From: Candidatus Sericytochromatia bacterium
GTDB lineage: Bacteria > Cyanobacteriota > Sericytochromatia > JACMPN01
Direction of reading: 5' to 3'
Length of the DNA: 26,594 nt
Assembly: GCA_014377495.1 (NCBI GenBank)
Contig: JACMPN010000060.1
Location: 1-26,594 of the forward strand
Position numbers and translations under genes: made by a program. The notes below the pieces were generated by a model that worked only from the letters and a program-made list of their open reading frames with translations, did no database searches and was not told the origin of the DNA. Positions 1 through 8,325 of this stretch are shown here, in pieces. Position 1 is the first letter of the stretch. Every line of letters begins with the position of its first letter.

Positions 1-356
1 GCGGCGATGTCTGTCAGGGCGGTACTCTTGCCCGTTCGCTGAATCTCGTCGGCAAGGCTCGCCAGGGGGTGTCCGAAGCAGTAGCAGACAGGAACATCCG
101 GATCATCTGACCGCTTTTGCCATACCGGGACAGCAAGATCGTCAATTGTAAAGGTTTCTGAGCCAGTTCTGGCAAAATAAACGATCCGACAGGTCGCATC
201 TGGACAAAATAATTGGTCAATGCCGCTTTGAAGCCGATGTTTCGACACCTCCAACAGGAGTGAGGCGATCGTGACCGCGGTGACTGGCTGCCCCTTTGTG
301 CCACAGGTCGGACAGGCAACATTCTCCGGTTGCTCCGAGGAGTCGCAGCAAGTCAT
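1..356 (-). CDS. copZ: CopZ-type Zn/[2Fe-2S] copper metallochaperone, N-terminal part (C-terminus beyond window edge)
   Basis: An open frame starts at the ATG at 356-354 and runs off the left edge without a stop (118 codons visible). The translation starts MTCCDSSEQP and has a CPTCG knuckle at residues 15-19, a C-P-D-A-T-C pair near residues 54-59 followed by R-I-V-Y-F, and the motif V-C-Y-C-F-G-H near residues 92-98. This Cys pattern matches the N-terminal zinc/[2Fe-2S] domain of Archaeoglobus-type CopZ, a cytoplasmic copper chaperone that usually carries a heavy-metal-associated domain or BFD-like tail at the C-terminus, here cut off. It lies next to, and divergent from, a tripartite metal efflux operon, which fits metal handling. 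A short leftward membrane protein gene lies 75 bp upstream. The family call rests on the Cys motifs. Confidence 0.8.
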   Translation of the reverse strand, partial: MTCCDSSEQPENVACPTCGTKGQPVTAVTIASLLLEVSKHRLQSGIDQLFCPDATCRIVYFARTGSETFTIDDLAVPVWQKRSDDPDVPVCYCFGHPLASLADEIQRTGKSTALTDIA

Positions 357-431
357 GATCCGTCCCTGTCCTTTCGGTGCTGAGGCAAGCCCTGTGAACC
401 ACTTCGGTCGCCTGTCGAAACCATCAACCGC

Positions 432-623
432 TCAATCAGCATAGAAGCCCATGCAGGCCGGCACGACGACAAACGGCAATAGGGGCCACACGGCGAGCAT
501 GCCGACCGCAGCGGATACGGCCCCCGGCTCGCCGATAAGCCTCACGGTCCAGTCGACAACCTCCCAGAGAATGGCCTCATTGGTCAAACGGTCACTATCC
601 CTTGGTGCCGCTGTATCATGCAT
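432..623 (-). CDS. Small membrane protein upstream of copZ
   Basis: A 63-residue frame starts at the ATG at 623-621, with an AGG seven bases upstream. The N-terminal half is polar, with an amphipathic stretch E-V-V-D-W-T-V-R-L-I. Residues about 36-59 are a hydrophobic segment ending P-A-C-M-G-F-Y-A-D, consistent with one membrane span or hairpin. The frame stays open upstream to 857, but that extension runs antisense to the secreted-protein gene and looks like a shadow, so the internal ATG was chosen. It is co-oriented with the CopZ gene and probably co-transcribed. I do not recognise the family; a role in metal transport is suggested only by the neighbours. Confidence 0.5.
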   Translation of the reverse strand: MHDTAAPRDSDRLTNEAILWEVVDWTVRLIGEPGAVSAAVGMLAVWPLLPFVVVPACMGFYAD

Positions 624-665
624 ATGGAAACCTGTTAGCCGCCCCCCTTTGGACACGAGACCCTT

Positions 666-1112
666 GTGAACCGAGTCAATCGAATCATCACCGTGCTTGT
701 GCTGCTGCTGTTTTTTGCTGCAGCAGGCCAAAGCGGTTCGCATGTCCTTTGCCTGGAAGACAATGGTTCGGTCCAGATCGAAAGCCTCATCGCCTGCACC
801 GCAGGTGGCAGTCAGACAATCGTCCAGACGCCTGCCGAGGCCACCAACGGGCCGCAAACACTCAGCGTCGCCGTCTCTGACTGCGGTGCCTGTACCGACA
901 TTCCCTTGTTGGCAGATGGCACGGCCTCACAGGGTGACGCCGTTGGGGAGCCAGACCCGTCAAACACGGCCCACCATCCCGCTCTGGCCTATCCGCCCAT
1001 CCCGACTTGGCCAGCCACCGCTGCGGCACTGCGTTTCCAGCGACTGACCGCGCCGGCCGTGACCGAGGGTCGGACGGTCACCCTACGCGAGACCGTCCTG
1101 CTCCTCTGTTGA
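666..1112 (+). CDS. Small secreted Cys-containing protein at the head of the metal efflux operon
   Basis: 148 residues with a GTG start. Residues 1-25 form a signal peptide with a Leu-rich core (V-L-V-L-L-L-F-F-A-A-A). The mature part has H-V-L-C-L-E-D-N-G, then A-C-T-A-G-G, then C-G-A-C-T-D-I-P-L. I recall the pairing LC(L/I)xxDGxVxIE ... CxDIPL in small unnamed periplasmic proteins next to CusC/CzcC genes, so this looks like a member of that group. It may bind metal through its cysteines; that is inference. It precedes the outer-membrane channel gene by 132 bp with a hairpin in between. No strong Shine-Dalgarno is visible, so the start is uncertain. Confidence 0.65.
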   Translation: MNRVNRIITVLVLLLFFAAAGQSGSHVLCLEDNGSVQIESLIACTAGGSQTIVQTPAEATNGPQTLSVAVSDCGACTDIPLLADGTASQGDAVGEPDPSNTAHHPALAYPPIPTWPATAAALRFQRLTAPAVTEGRTVTLRETVLLLC

Positions 1113-1115
1113 ACG

Positions 1116-1152
1116 CCAGTCAGACAGTCAAAGGCTGAGGCCGTCTGACTGG
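1116..1152 (+). terminator. Intercistronic hairpin between the small secreted protein gene and czcC
   Basis: A perfect 10-bp inverted repeat, CCAGTCAGAC at 1116-1125 and GTCTGACTGG at 1143-1152, encloses a 17-nt loop. The bases just after it (GACCCTTGTTT) are only weakly T-rich. It could be an attenuator or an RNA-processing/stability hairpin separating the first gene from the pump genes. Confidence 0.4.
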
Positions 1153-1244
1153 GACCCTTGTTTGGCGCCCTGTCACCGGTTCTCAACCACCATCCGGCCG
1201 CTGCTGCACTCAGGTACAGCACCGCCTCTGTGCTGGAGTTCCGC

Positions 1245-2492
1245 ATGTTCTCACGATCCCTGCTTTTCGTCCTGGTCACCGGCCTATCGTGTCTGCCGGG
1301 CGTCGCTTGGGCGGAAGACCGCCTCTCGCTGACCCGGGCCGTTTCCCAGGCCCTGACCGGCAATCCCCGCCTGCGTGCGGCAGAGCACCAAATCGCCGCA
1401 GCCAAAGCCCGCGAGATTCAGGCCGCAGCCTTTCCCAATCCCAACCTGACGTTGATCGTCGACCAGGTGCCACTCCCCAACCCGCTGAACGGCAACTACA
1501 TGGCGGGCATCAGTCAGCCGCTCTGGCTCGGTGGCCAACACGAGTCCCGCATGGCAGTCGCCAAGTTGGATACGCAATTGGCCGAGCTGGACTATGCCAT
1601 CCTGCGGCGGGAGATGGCCGCCAACGTCCGCAATGAGTTTGCCCGCCTTCTCCTGGCACAGGCGGGATATCGATTCTCTCTGCTCAGCGAGGGGAGCGCG
1701 GCGACCATCCGCAAGGCGGCCGAATCCCGCTACAAAGCGGGTGAAGTCGCCCGGATCGAAGTGCTCCAGGCCCAAGTCGAGCATAGCCGGGCCCAGCGGG
1801 AGGTGGCCGCTGCCGACAGCCGTCAGGTACGTGCCAGGGGCAAGCTCAACATCCTGCTCGGCCAACAGGCACAGTCCCCGATTGTCGTTGATGAACCGGC
1901 AAAGCCCGAACGCCTCTCACTGGCTCCCGTCGACGACCTGATCAAGCAGGGGCTGACCAACCGTCCGGAACTTCGGCGGGCCGCCCTGATGATCCAGCAC
2001 GAGACCCTGCAGCAGCAACTGGCCCGCACGAGCGTCTGGACGGGTACGGAAGTCACGGCCGCCGCCGGGGCGGTGGCCGGGCAAGCCGGTTTTTCGGCAA
2101 CGATGACGGTGCCGATCCCGATCTATCAGCAACAAGGCGAAGTGGCCGAGGCCAATGCCGACCGGCTCCGGGCCGAAGCGGAGCGCCTCGCCCTCGCCAA
2201 TGAAATCACCCTGGACGTGCAGAACGCCTACCACGAGGCAAGGAGTTCGTTCCAGCTGATTGAGCTGTTCCAGAAGACTTACCTGCAGCAGGCGGAGCGT
2301 CTGGCAGACAATGCCCGACGGCGTTTCGTCGCCGGCGAAGGGAGCGGGTTCGAGGTCCTGGAAGCCCGCCGTTCCCAACGGGACGTGCAGGCCGCGTATC
2401 AGCAGGTGTTGCTGGAGTACCGCCAGGCCCTGACGAACCTGGAACGGGCCGTGGGCCAGGATCTCGCTGACATGCCGCACGACGGACATTAG
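1245..2492 (+). CDS. czcC: Outer-membrane efflux channel of TolC/CzcC family
   Basis: 415 residues, the usual length for an OEP-family outer-membrane factor. The frame is open from 1158 with TTG, but the ATG at 1245 is preferred: GGAG lies six bases before it, and it starts directly with a signal peptide, MFSRSLLFVLVTGLSCLPGVAWA followed by ED in pieces around an A-W-A cleavage site. Two tandem OEP repeats are visible, the first beginning L-T-R-A-V-S-Q-A-L-T-G-N-P and the second with P-E-L-R-R-A-A-L. Both have long coiled alpha-helical stretches such as Y-K-A-G-E-V-A-R-I-E-V-L-Q-A. The protein would form the trimeric exit duct of the RND pump encoded just downstream. The stop TAG lies 9 bp before czcB. 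Confidence 0.9.
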   Translation: MFSRSLLFVLVTGLSCLPGVAWAEDRLSLTRAVSQALTGNPRLRAAEHQIAAAKAREIQAAAFPNPNLTLIVDQVPLPNPLNGNYMAGISQPLWLGGQHESRMAVAKLDTQLAELDYAILRREMAANVRNEFARLLLAQAGYRFSLLSEGSAATIRKAAESRYKAGEVARIEVLQAQVEHSRAQREVAAADSRQVRARGKLNILLGQQAQSPIVVDEPAKPERLSLAPVDDLIKQGLTNRPELRRAALMIQHETLQQQLARTSVWTGTEVTAAAGAVAGQAGFSATMTVPIPIYQQQGEVAEANADRLRAEAERLALANEITLDVQNAYHEARSSFQLIELFQKTYLQQAERLADNARRRFVAGEGSGFEVLEARRSQRDVQAAYQQVLLEYRQALTNLERAVGQDLADMPHDGH

Positions 2493-2501
2493 GAGTCGCC
2501 A

Positions 2502-3707
2502 ATGAAACTCAGTTTGCCGGGACCGTGCAGTGTGCTGGTGGCAGCCGTGATGACGATGTCCGCCTGCGCCAAGTCAGAGACCAAGCCACAATCCGACGCG
2601 CAGGCCCAGGGGGCGCATCAGCCCGAGTCCGGCCCCCACAACGACAACGCCGTGACGTTCTCCGCCGATGCCCAGCGACAGGCCCGCCTGCGCACGGAAC
2701 CAATCGCCCGCCGTGAGGTGGAGACGACCCTGACGACCACGGGTGAATTGACGGCCGATCAGGACCGGGAGGCCCACGTCTCGCCCCGGGTCTCGGGACG
2801 GGTCCTCCAGATCATGAAGACGGTGGGCGATGCGGTGCGTGCCGGCGAGATCCTGGCCACCATCGAGAGTACGGAACTGGGTCAGGCCCAGTCGGCGTTT
2901 CTGGAAGCGCAGGCGCGTTTCGGGCAGACCAGGGGGACGTGCGAACGACAGCGGCAGCTTTTCCGGGATGACCTCATCGCGAAAAAGGAATTGCTGGCGG
3001 CGGAAAACCAGGTGCGCCTCGCCGAGATCGAGATGGAGAAAACCAGGAACCAACTCCAGGTGCTCGGGTTCGGCCCCGACCGTATGGCGACGCTCGCCCG
3101 AACCCGTCGGATCGATGCCTCCCTGCCCATCGTCGCCCCCATCCCCGGGGTGATCACCACCAAGCACATCACCATCGGGGAGCACGTCACGCCGGGTGAC
3201 GACAAACCGATTTATACGATCTCGGATCCGTCCCGCCTGTGGGCGAACGCCACGCTTTTTGAAAAGGACCTCGCCCGGGTCCGCAGTGGCCAGAAAGCCA
3301 TCGTGACGACCCCCGCCTATCCGGGCATGAGCTACGTCGGCCAAGTCTCACTGATCAGCACGGCCCTGGCCGAAGACACGCGCACCGCCAAGGCCCGGAT
3401 CGTCGTGACGAACCCGGATCGCACGCTCAAACCGGAAATGTTCGCCAATATCCGGATCACCGTCGGAAGCCAGACGGCCCTGGCCCTGCCCGAGTCGGCG
3501 CTCCTCCTGGACAAGCAGGCCACCTTTTCCTTCGTGCAGACAGGCCCGGAAACCTTTGAAAAACGGCCGGTCCAGGTCGGCGCAAAAGCGGGGAGTTACT
3601 TTCCCGTCCTTTCCGGTCTGAAGGCCGGTGACAACGTCGTGGTGGCCGGCGGCTTCACCCTGAAATCCGAGCTGCTCAAAGCCAGCTTCGGCGAGCATGA
3701 ACATTGA
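2502..3707 (+). CDS. czcB: RND efflux periplasmic adaptor (membrane fusion) protein, CzcB/CusB type, probable lipoprotein
   Basis: 401 residues. The N-terminus has a hydrophobic core ending M-S-A-C-A-K, a plausible lipobox with Cys22, so the protein is probably inner-membrane anchored. Next comes a His-containing linker (G-A-H-Q-P-E-S-G-P-H). The split biotinyl-lipoyl-like domain includes V-S-P-R-V-S-G-R-V-L-Q. An alpha-helical hairpin with F-L-E-A-Q-A-R-F and a beta-barrel with P-I-P-G-V-I-T-T follow. The C-terminal membrane-proximal domain ends H-E-H. It joins the RND pump to the outer-membrane channel and may pass on metal. The start ATG is preceded by AGGAG. It is tightly packed with czcC (9 bp) and czcA (12 bp), so the three form one operon. 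Confidence 0.92.
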   Translation: MKLSLPGPCSVLVAAVMTMSACAKSETKPQSDAQAQGAHQPESGPHNDNAVTFSADAQRQARLRTEPIARREVETTLTTTGELTADQDREAHVSPRVSGRVLQIMKTVGDAVRAGEILATIESTELGQAQSAFLEAQARFGQTRGTCERQRQLFRDDLIAKKELLAAENQVRLAEIEMEKTRNQLQVLGFGPDRMATLARTRRIDASLPIVAPIPGVITTKHITIGEHVTPGDDKPIYTISDPSRLWANATLFEKDLARVRSGQKAIVTTPAYPGMSYVGQVSLISTALAEDTRTAKARIVVTNPDRTLKPEMFANIRITVGSQTALALPESALLLDKQATFSFVQTGPETFEKRPVQVGAKAGSYFPVLSGLKAGDNVVVAGGFTLKSELLKASFGEHEH

Positions 3708-3719
3708 TCGGACGTCACC

Positions 3720-6700
3720 ATGATTGACAGTCTCATTGCCCTCGCCCTGCGCCAGCGGCTTTACGTCCTGCTGGTGGTCTTTCTGGTCGCGGCCTGGGGA
3801 GTCCAGTCGGTCTCCACCCTGCCCATCGACGCCTTCCCGGACGTGACGAACAACCAGGTGCAGGTGCTCACCGAGGCCAAGGGCCTGGCGCCTGTCGAGG
3901 TTGAAAAGCTCGTCACCGCCCCGATTGAGGTGGCGATGCAGGGCCTGCCGAACGTCGTGGAAACCCGCTCGACCTCCAAGTTCGCCCTGTCCGTCGTGAC
4001 GATCGTCTTTGCCGACTCGGTGAACCCCTACTTCGCCCGCCAGCTCGTCTTCGAGCGCCTGCAACAGGCCAGGTCCCAGTTCCCAGCCGGCTTGGCCGAG
4101 CCTGCATTAGGCCCGATGACCAGCGGCATGGGTGAGATTTACCTGTACACCCTGGAGAGTCGTGAAAAGCAGGACGGCATGGACCTGCGCACCCTGCAGG
4201 ACTGGGTGATCAAGCCGCAACTGCGGACCATCCCGGGCGTAACGGAGGTGAACAGCTTCGGCGGGGCGGTCAAGCAGATCCAGGCCCTGATCGAGCCCGA
4301 CCGGCTCGTCTCTTACAAGCTTTCGCTGCACCAGGTGCTGGAAGCCCTGGCCCAGACCAGCTCCGTGGCCGGCGGCAACTACATCGAGCACAACAAGGAG
4401 CAGTACATCGTCCGTGGTCTGGGTTTGGCCGAAAACCTGGACGACGTGCGCAACACAGTGATCACGACCCGCCACGGCGTGCCCATCTTCGTTCGCGACA
4501 TCGCCGAGGTGAAGCTCGGACCGGAAGTCCGCCAGGGTGCGGTGACGGCGGACGGCAAGGGCGAGGTGGTCTCGGGCATCGTGATGATGCTGCGGGGCGA
4601 AAACAGCCGCAACATCATCGAACGGGTCAAGGACAAGGTGGCGATCGTCAATGAATCGCTGCCGGACGGAGTGACGATCAAACCCTATTACGACCAGACC
4701 GATCTTGTCCACAAGACGATCCGCACCGTGGAAACGAACCTGCTGGAAGGCGGTCTGCTCGTCGTCGGCGTCCTCTTTTTCTTCCTGCGGGATCTGAAAG
4801 CGGCCCTGCTCGTCGCCGTCACGATCCCCCTGTCGATGCTGGTGGCTTTCATCGGCATGGCCTGGTTCAACCTCTCGGCGAATTTGATGAGCCTGGGGGC
4901 GATCGATTTCGGCCTGATCGTGGACGGTTCCGTCGTGATGATCGAAAACGCCATGCGCCGGCTCTCACTGCCGGAGAACGCCGCCAAGAGCCGGCTGCAG
5001 ATCGTCCGGGAAAGCGCCCAGGAGGTGGGCACGCCGATTTTCTTCGGGGTGCTGATCATCATCCTCGTCTACCTGCCGATCCTGACCCTGCAGGGCATGG
5101 AGGGCAAAATGTTCACGCCGATGGCCCTCACCGTCGGTTTTGCCCTGATCGGGTCGCTCCTGCTCGCTTTGACCCTGGTCCCGGTCCTCGCCTCCTGGCT
5201 GCTCCCCCGGCGCTCAGGGGTCGCCGAGGCACCCGGGATGGATTGGCTGGCTGCGTTCTATGAGCGGGCACTGCGGCGGGTGATGGCCCACCGCAGTGCC
5301 ACGCTGCTGACGGCGGGGGCGATTTTCCTCGCCAGTCTGACCCTGCTGCCGTTTCTGGGCACGGAGTTTCTGCCCGAGATGGACGAAGGGGCGATCATCA
5401 TTCAAGCCATCCGCTTACCCAGCGTGTCTTTGACGGAGTCCCTGGTCACCCAGCAGCAGATCGAGCGGGCGATCCGGGAGTTCCCCGAAGTGGCCACCGT
5501 CGTCAGCCGCACGGGCCGCCCCGAGATCGCCAGCGACCCCATGGGCGTCAATCTGACGGACACCTTCGTCATGCTGAAGCCCCGGGACGCGTGGACGTTG
5601 CCGTCCAAAGCCGCCCTGGAGGAAGCCCTGCGCCAGCGGTTGGCTCAGATCCCCGGCGTGAACTACAACTTCACCCAGCCGATCGCCATGCGGGTGGACG
5701 AGCTGGTCTCCGGCGTCAAATCCGACGTGGCCGTCAAACTGTTCGGGGAGGACCTGGACGTCCTCAACGCCACGGCCAACCGCATCGCCAGTGTGCTCAA
5801 GACCGTGCCTGGGGCCCGGGAGGTCAACGTCGAGCAGACCGAGGGCCAGACGTATCTGAACATCCGGATCAACCGGGCGGCGCTGGCCCGTTACGGCAGC
5901 AGCGTCGCCCACGTGCAGGAACTGATCGAGGCCGCCATCGGGGGGCGCAGTGTCGGCGAACTGATCGAGGGGCAGCGGCGTTTCGACATCGTCGTCAAAC
6001 TGCCCGAAGCCAAGCGTGGCTCATTGGAGGCCATCGAAAACCTGCTGATCGACACCCCCGAAGGGGGCATGGTGCCCCTGAGTCAGGTGGCGACGATCGT
6101 CATGGAGGAGGGCCCGGCCCAGGTCAGCCGAGAAGACAGTCAGCGGCGCATCGTCGTCGAGGCGAACGTGGCCGACCGGGACATCGGCTCGTTCGTCGCC
6201 GAGGCGAAGCGGGCCATCCGCAAGCAGGTCCAGATCCCGGCAAACTACTTTCCCCAATGGGGCGGGCAGTTCGAAAACCAGGAACGGGCCATGGCGAGGC
6301 TGACCATCGTCGTGCCGCTGTCGATTTTGATGATTTTCTGCCTGCTCTACACGGCGTTCCGTTCGCTGAAACTGGCGTCTCTCGTTCTGATGATCCTGCC
6401 GCTCGCCACCGGCGGCGGGATTGCGGCCCTGTGGCTGCGGGGGTTGCACCTGAGCGTCTCGGCGGCGGTCGGCTTCATTGCCCTGTTCGGCATTGCCGTG
6501 CTGAACGGCATCGTCCTCGTCAGCACGATCAACCGGTTACGGGCCGGGGGCATGCCCGCCGGTGAGGCCGCGTATGAAGGGGCCGTCACCCGGCTGCGGC
6601 CCGTGCTGATGACGGCGTTGGTGGCCAGCCTGGGCTTTGTGCCGATGGCCATCTCCACGGGCGCCGGCGCCGAAGTGCAACGGCCCTTGGCGACTGTGGT

Positions 6701-6833
6701 CATCGGCGGACTGATCACGGCGACCCTGTTGACCCTGTTCGTGCTGCCAACGGTCTATGGCTGGCTGATCCGGCAGGCGACGGTGCTCCCCGGCGATGGC
6801 GACGGTGACGCGCCGACGGCTGAACCCGAATGA
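3720..6833 (+). CDS. czcA: Heavy-metal efflux RND permease, CzcA family
   Basis: 1037 residues, full length for an HME-RND inner-membrane proton/metal antiporter. The first membrane helix is followed by the family signature P-I-D-A-F-P-D-V-T-N-N-Q-V-Q. Helix 4 reads D-F-G-L-I-V-D-G-S-V-V-M-I-E-N with Asp396, Asp402 and Glu409. This is the D-D-E proton-relay arrangement of CzcA, not the A-I-G-A-M-V-D form of CusA, so divalent cations such as Zn, Co, Cd or Ni are more likely substrates than Cu(I)/Ag(I). Two large periplasmic loops and twelve membrane helices are evident, and the second half repeats the FPE-like motif E-F-L-P-E-M-D-E-G. It is the last gene of the czcCBA operon; no regulator gene is in the window. 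Confidence 0.95.
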   Translation: MIDSLIALALRQRLYVLLVVFLVAAWGVQSVSTLPIDAFPDVTNNQVQVLTEAKGLAPVEVEKLVTAPIEVAMQGLPNVVETRSTSKFALSVVTIVFADSVNPYFARQLVFERLQQARSQFPAGLAEPALGPMTSGMGEIYLYTLESREKQDGMDLRTLQDWVIKPQLRTIPGVTEVNSFGGAVKQIQALIEPDRLVSYKLSLHQVLEALAQTSSVAGGNYIEHNKEQYIVRGLGLAENLDDVRNTVITTRHGVPIFVRDIAEVKLGPEVRQGAVTADGKGEVVSGIVMMLRGENSRNIIERVKDKVAIVNESLPDGVTIKPYYDQTDLVHKTIRTVETNLLEGGLLVVGVLFFFLRDLKAALLVAVTIPLSMLVAFIGMAWFNLSANLMSLGAIDFGLIVDGSVVMIENAMRRLSLPENAAKSRLQIVRESAQEVGTPIFFGVLIIILVYLPILTLQGMEGKMFTPMALTVGFALIGSLLLALTLVPVLASWLLPRRSGVAEAPGMDWLAAFYERALRRVMAHRSATLLTAGAIFLASLTLLPFLGTEFLPEMDEGAIIIQAIRLPSVSLTESLVTQQQIERAIREFPEVATVVSRTGRPEIASDPMGVNLTDTFVMLKPRDAWTLPSKAALEEALRQRLAQIPGVNYNFTQPIAMRVDELVSGVKSDVAVKLFGEDLDVLNATANRIASVLKTVPGAREVNVEQTEGQTYLNIRINRAALARYGSSVAHVQELIEAAIGGRSVGELIEGQRRFDIVVKLPEAKRGSLEAIENLLIDTPEGGMVPLSQVATIVMEEGPAQVSREDSQRRIVVEANVADRDIGSFVAEAKRAIRKQVQIPANYFPQWGGQFENQERAMARLTIVVPLSILMIFCLLYTAFRSLKLASLVLMILPLATGGGIAALWLRGLHLSVSAAVGFIALFGIAVLNGIVLVSTINRLRAGGMPAGEAAYEGAVTRLRPVLMTALVASLGFVPMAISTGAGAEVQRPLATVVIGGLITATLLTLFVLPTVYGWLIRQATVLPGDGDGDAPTAEPE

Positions 6834-6875
6834 GGCGGCCGCTGTCGGCGCCGCCTGGGGACCCGGGGCCCCGGG
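6833..6875 (+). other. GC-rich hairpins after czcA
   Basis: Immediately after the czcA stop there is a 7-bp stem (AGGCGGC at 6833-6839 with GCCGCCT at 6850-6856), then a perfect 14-bp palindrome CCCGGGGCCCCGGG at 6862-6875. No T-run follows, so these could be stability or Rho-dependent end structures but not a classic intrinsic terminator. Confidence 0.4.
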
Positions 6876-6900
6876 CTGGACAGGGCTCCCAACTGTTGCT

Positions 6901-6925
6901 TAGGCTGAAGACAGCCTACCAGGAG
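6901..6925 (+). promoter_or_regulatory. Hairpin abutting the Shine-Dalgarno of the ThrE-like gene
   Basis: TAGGCTG (6901-6907) and CAGCCTA (6912-6918) form a 7-bp stem with an AAGA tetraloop. Two bases later the Shine-Dalgarno AGGAG (6921-6925) lies five bases before the ATG at 6931. The stem sits where it could influence ribosome loading; function is not shown. Confidence 0.4.
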
Positions 6926-6930
6926 ATTCG

Positions 6931-8325
6931 ATGCCGACCGACCCCAGTCCCAATGCCGCCGATCCGCTTGTCGATGCCCGTGGCGACGTCGTCCTCGCCG
7001 TCCTGAAAGGGTATCGGACAGCCGAAGAAGCCGGGCGCACCCTCGGTGTGGGCACGGCGGAGATCCACAGCTGGATCGACGCCTTCATCGCCGGTGGTCG
7101 GCAGTCTGTCGACGGCAACGGCAGTGACATGGCGGCCATCGAGTTCGTCTTGGCGCTCGCCCAGGCCCTCCACCGCTATGGCGCCTCCGCCTACCGCCTG
7201 GAGGCCGGCATCAAGGACGTGGCCCACACGCTGGGGCTGGAGGTCCGGCTGTTTTCCACCCCGACGGCCATCATGGCCTCCTTTGGCCCCCTGCATGCCG
7301 AAAAGACCTGCCTCGTCCGGGTGGAGCCCGGCGAGATCAACCTCGGCAAGCTGGCCATGCTCTACGACGTCACCTCCCAGTTCGTCCAGGGCACGGTGAC
7401 GGTCCCCGACGCCTTGGCCGTGGTCACGGCGATCATCGCCGCCGATCCCCGTTACCGGTTCGTCATCCATATGGTCTGCTCAGGCCTGGCGTCAGCGGCG
7501 GCGGCGGGCTTTTTCGGGGGCGGCTGGCTGGAAATCCAGGTGGCCCTGGGCATCGGCATGGTGGTCGGCGCCGTCAGCCGGCTGTCGAACCGCTCGACGG
7601 ACACGGGCCATCTCCTGGAACCCGTAGCAGCCACTCTGGCTGCCCTGTTGTCGGTGGCGGCCAGCCGTTGGTTCGGTCCCGTCGAGACTTTCGTCACCAC
7701 CCTGGCCGGTGTGATCACCCTGTTGCCCGGCATGGGGTTCACGACGGCGATGACCGAGTTGGCGACGAACAACCTCGCTTCCGGCACGGCCCGGTTTGCC
7801 GGGGCCTTCGTCCAGCTGAGCGGCTTGGGGGTCGGGATCGCCCTGGGGATGGCGATCGCCTCGCGCTGGGCGCCGGCAGTCGTTGCCGACGGGCTTGTCG
7901 TCTGGCCGTTGGGGATGCTCGCTCTGGCGGTGATCGTCTCCAGCCTGGCCTATTCCGTCATCCTGCGGGCCCGGCCACGGGATACCGGCTGGATTTTGGC
8001 GGCGGGAGTCTTGGCGTACAGTGGGGCGCTCGTCGGTCAGTCCCTGATCGGACCCGAGCTGGGTGCACTGCTCGGCGCCTTTGTCGTGGCCTTCGCCAGC
8101 AACCTCCGGGGCCGTCTGTTGGACCAGGCGACGGCCGTAACGCTGGTGCCGGGCATCCTGATGCTCGTCCCGGGCAGTCTCGGGATGCGGTCCGTGATGG
8201 CCATGTGGCAAAACGACGTCGACTCCGGGGTCAGTGCGGCCTTCCGGATGGCCTTTGTCGCCACGGCGCTGGTCGCCGGCATTTTGCTGGCCAACGTGGC
8301 CATGCCGTCCCGACGCCCCCTCTAA
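6931..8325 (+). CDS. Threonine/serine exporter (ThrE family) with N-terminal transposase-like helix-turn-helix domain
   Basis: 464 residues. Residues about 70-260 match the first ThrE domain: Y-R-L-E-A-G-I-K-D-V-A, T-P-T-A-I-M-A-S-F, R-V-E-P-G-E-I-N-L-G-K-L, then membrane helices including T-L-L-P-G-M-G-F-T-T-A-M-T-E-L. Residues about 330-460 match the second (ThrE_2-like) membrane domain with L-V-P-G-I-L-M-L-V-P-G-S-L-G-M. The family exports L-threonine/L-serine using the proton gradient. Unusually, residues 17-64 look like the small HTH seen in IS3/IS481-type transposases (L-G-V-G-T-A-E-I-H-S-W-I-D-A-F). A strong AGGAG precedes the start. No close upstream partner is present, since czcA ends about 100 bp earlier, so it is probably monocistronic. 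Confidence 0.87.
   Translation: MPTDPSPNAADPLVDARGDVVLAVLKGYRTAEEAGRTLGVGTAEIHSWIDAFIAGGRQSVDGNGSDMAAIEFVLALAQALHRYGASAYRLEAGIKDVAHTLGLEVRLFSTPTAIMASFGPLHAEKTCLVRVEPGEINLGKLAMLYDVTSQFVQGTVTVPDALAVVTAIIAADPRYRFVIHMVCSGLASAAAAGFFGGGWLEIQVALGIGMVVGAVSRLSNRSTDTGHLLEPVAATLAALLSVAASRWFGPVETFVTTLAGVITLLPGMGFTTAMTELATNNLASGTARFAGAFVQLSGLGVGIALGMAIASRWAPAVVADGLVVWPLGMLALAVIVSSLAYSVILRARPRDTGWILAAGVLAYSGALVGQSLIGPELGALLGAFVVAFASNLRGRLLDQATAVTLVPGILMLVPGSLGMRSVMAMWQNDVDSGVSAAFRMAFVATALVAGILLANVAMPSRRPL

Noticed and set aside
432..857. Longer version (141 residues) of the small membrane protein
   Set aside because: The extra N-terminal part is antisense to the secreted-protein gene, has shadow-like composition, and the internal ATG at 623 has a ribosome-binding site.
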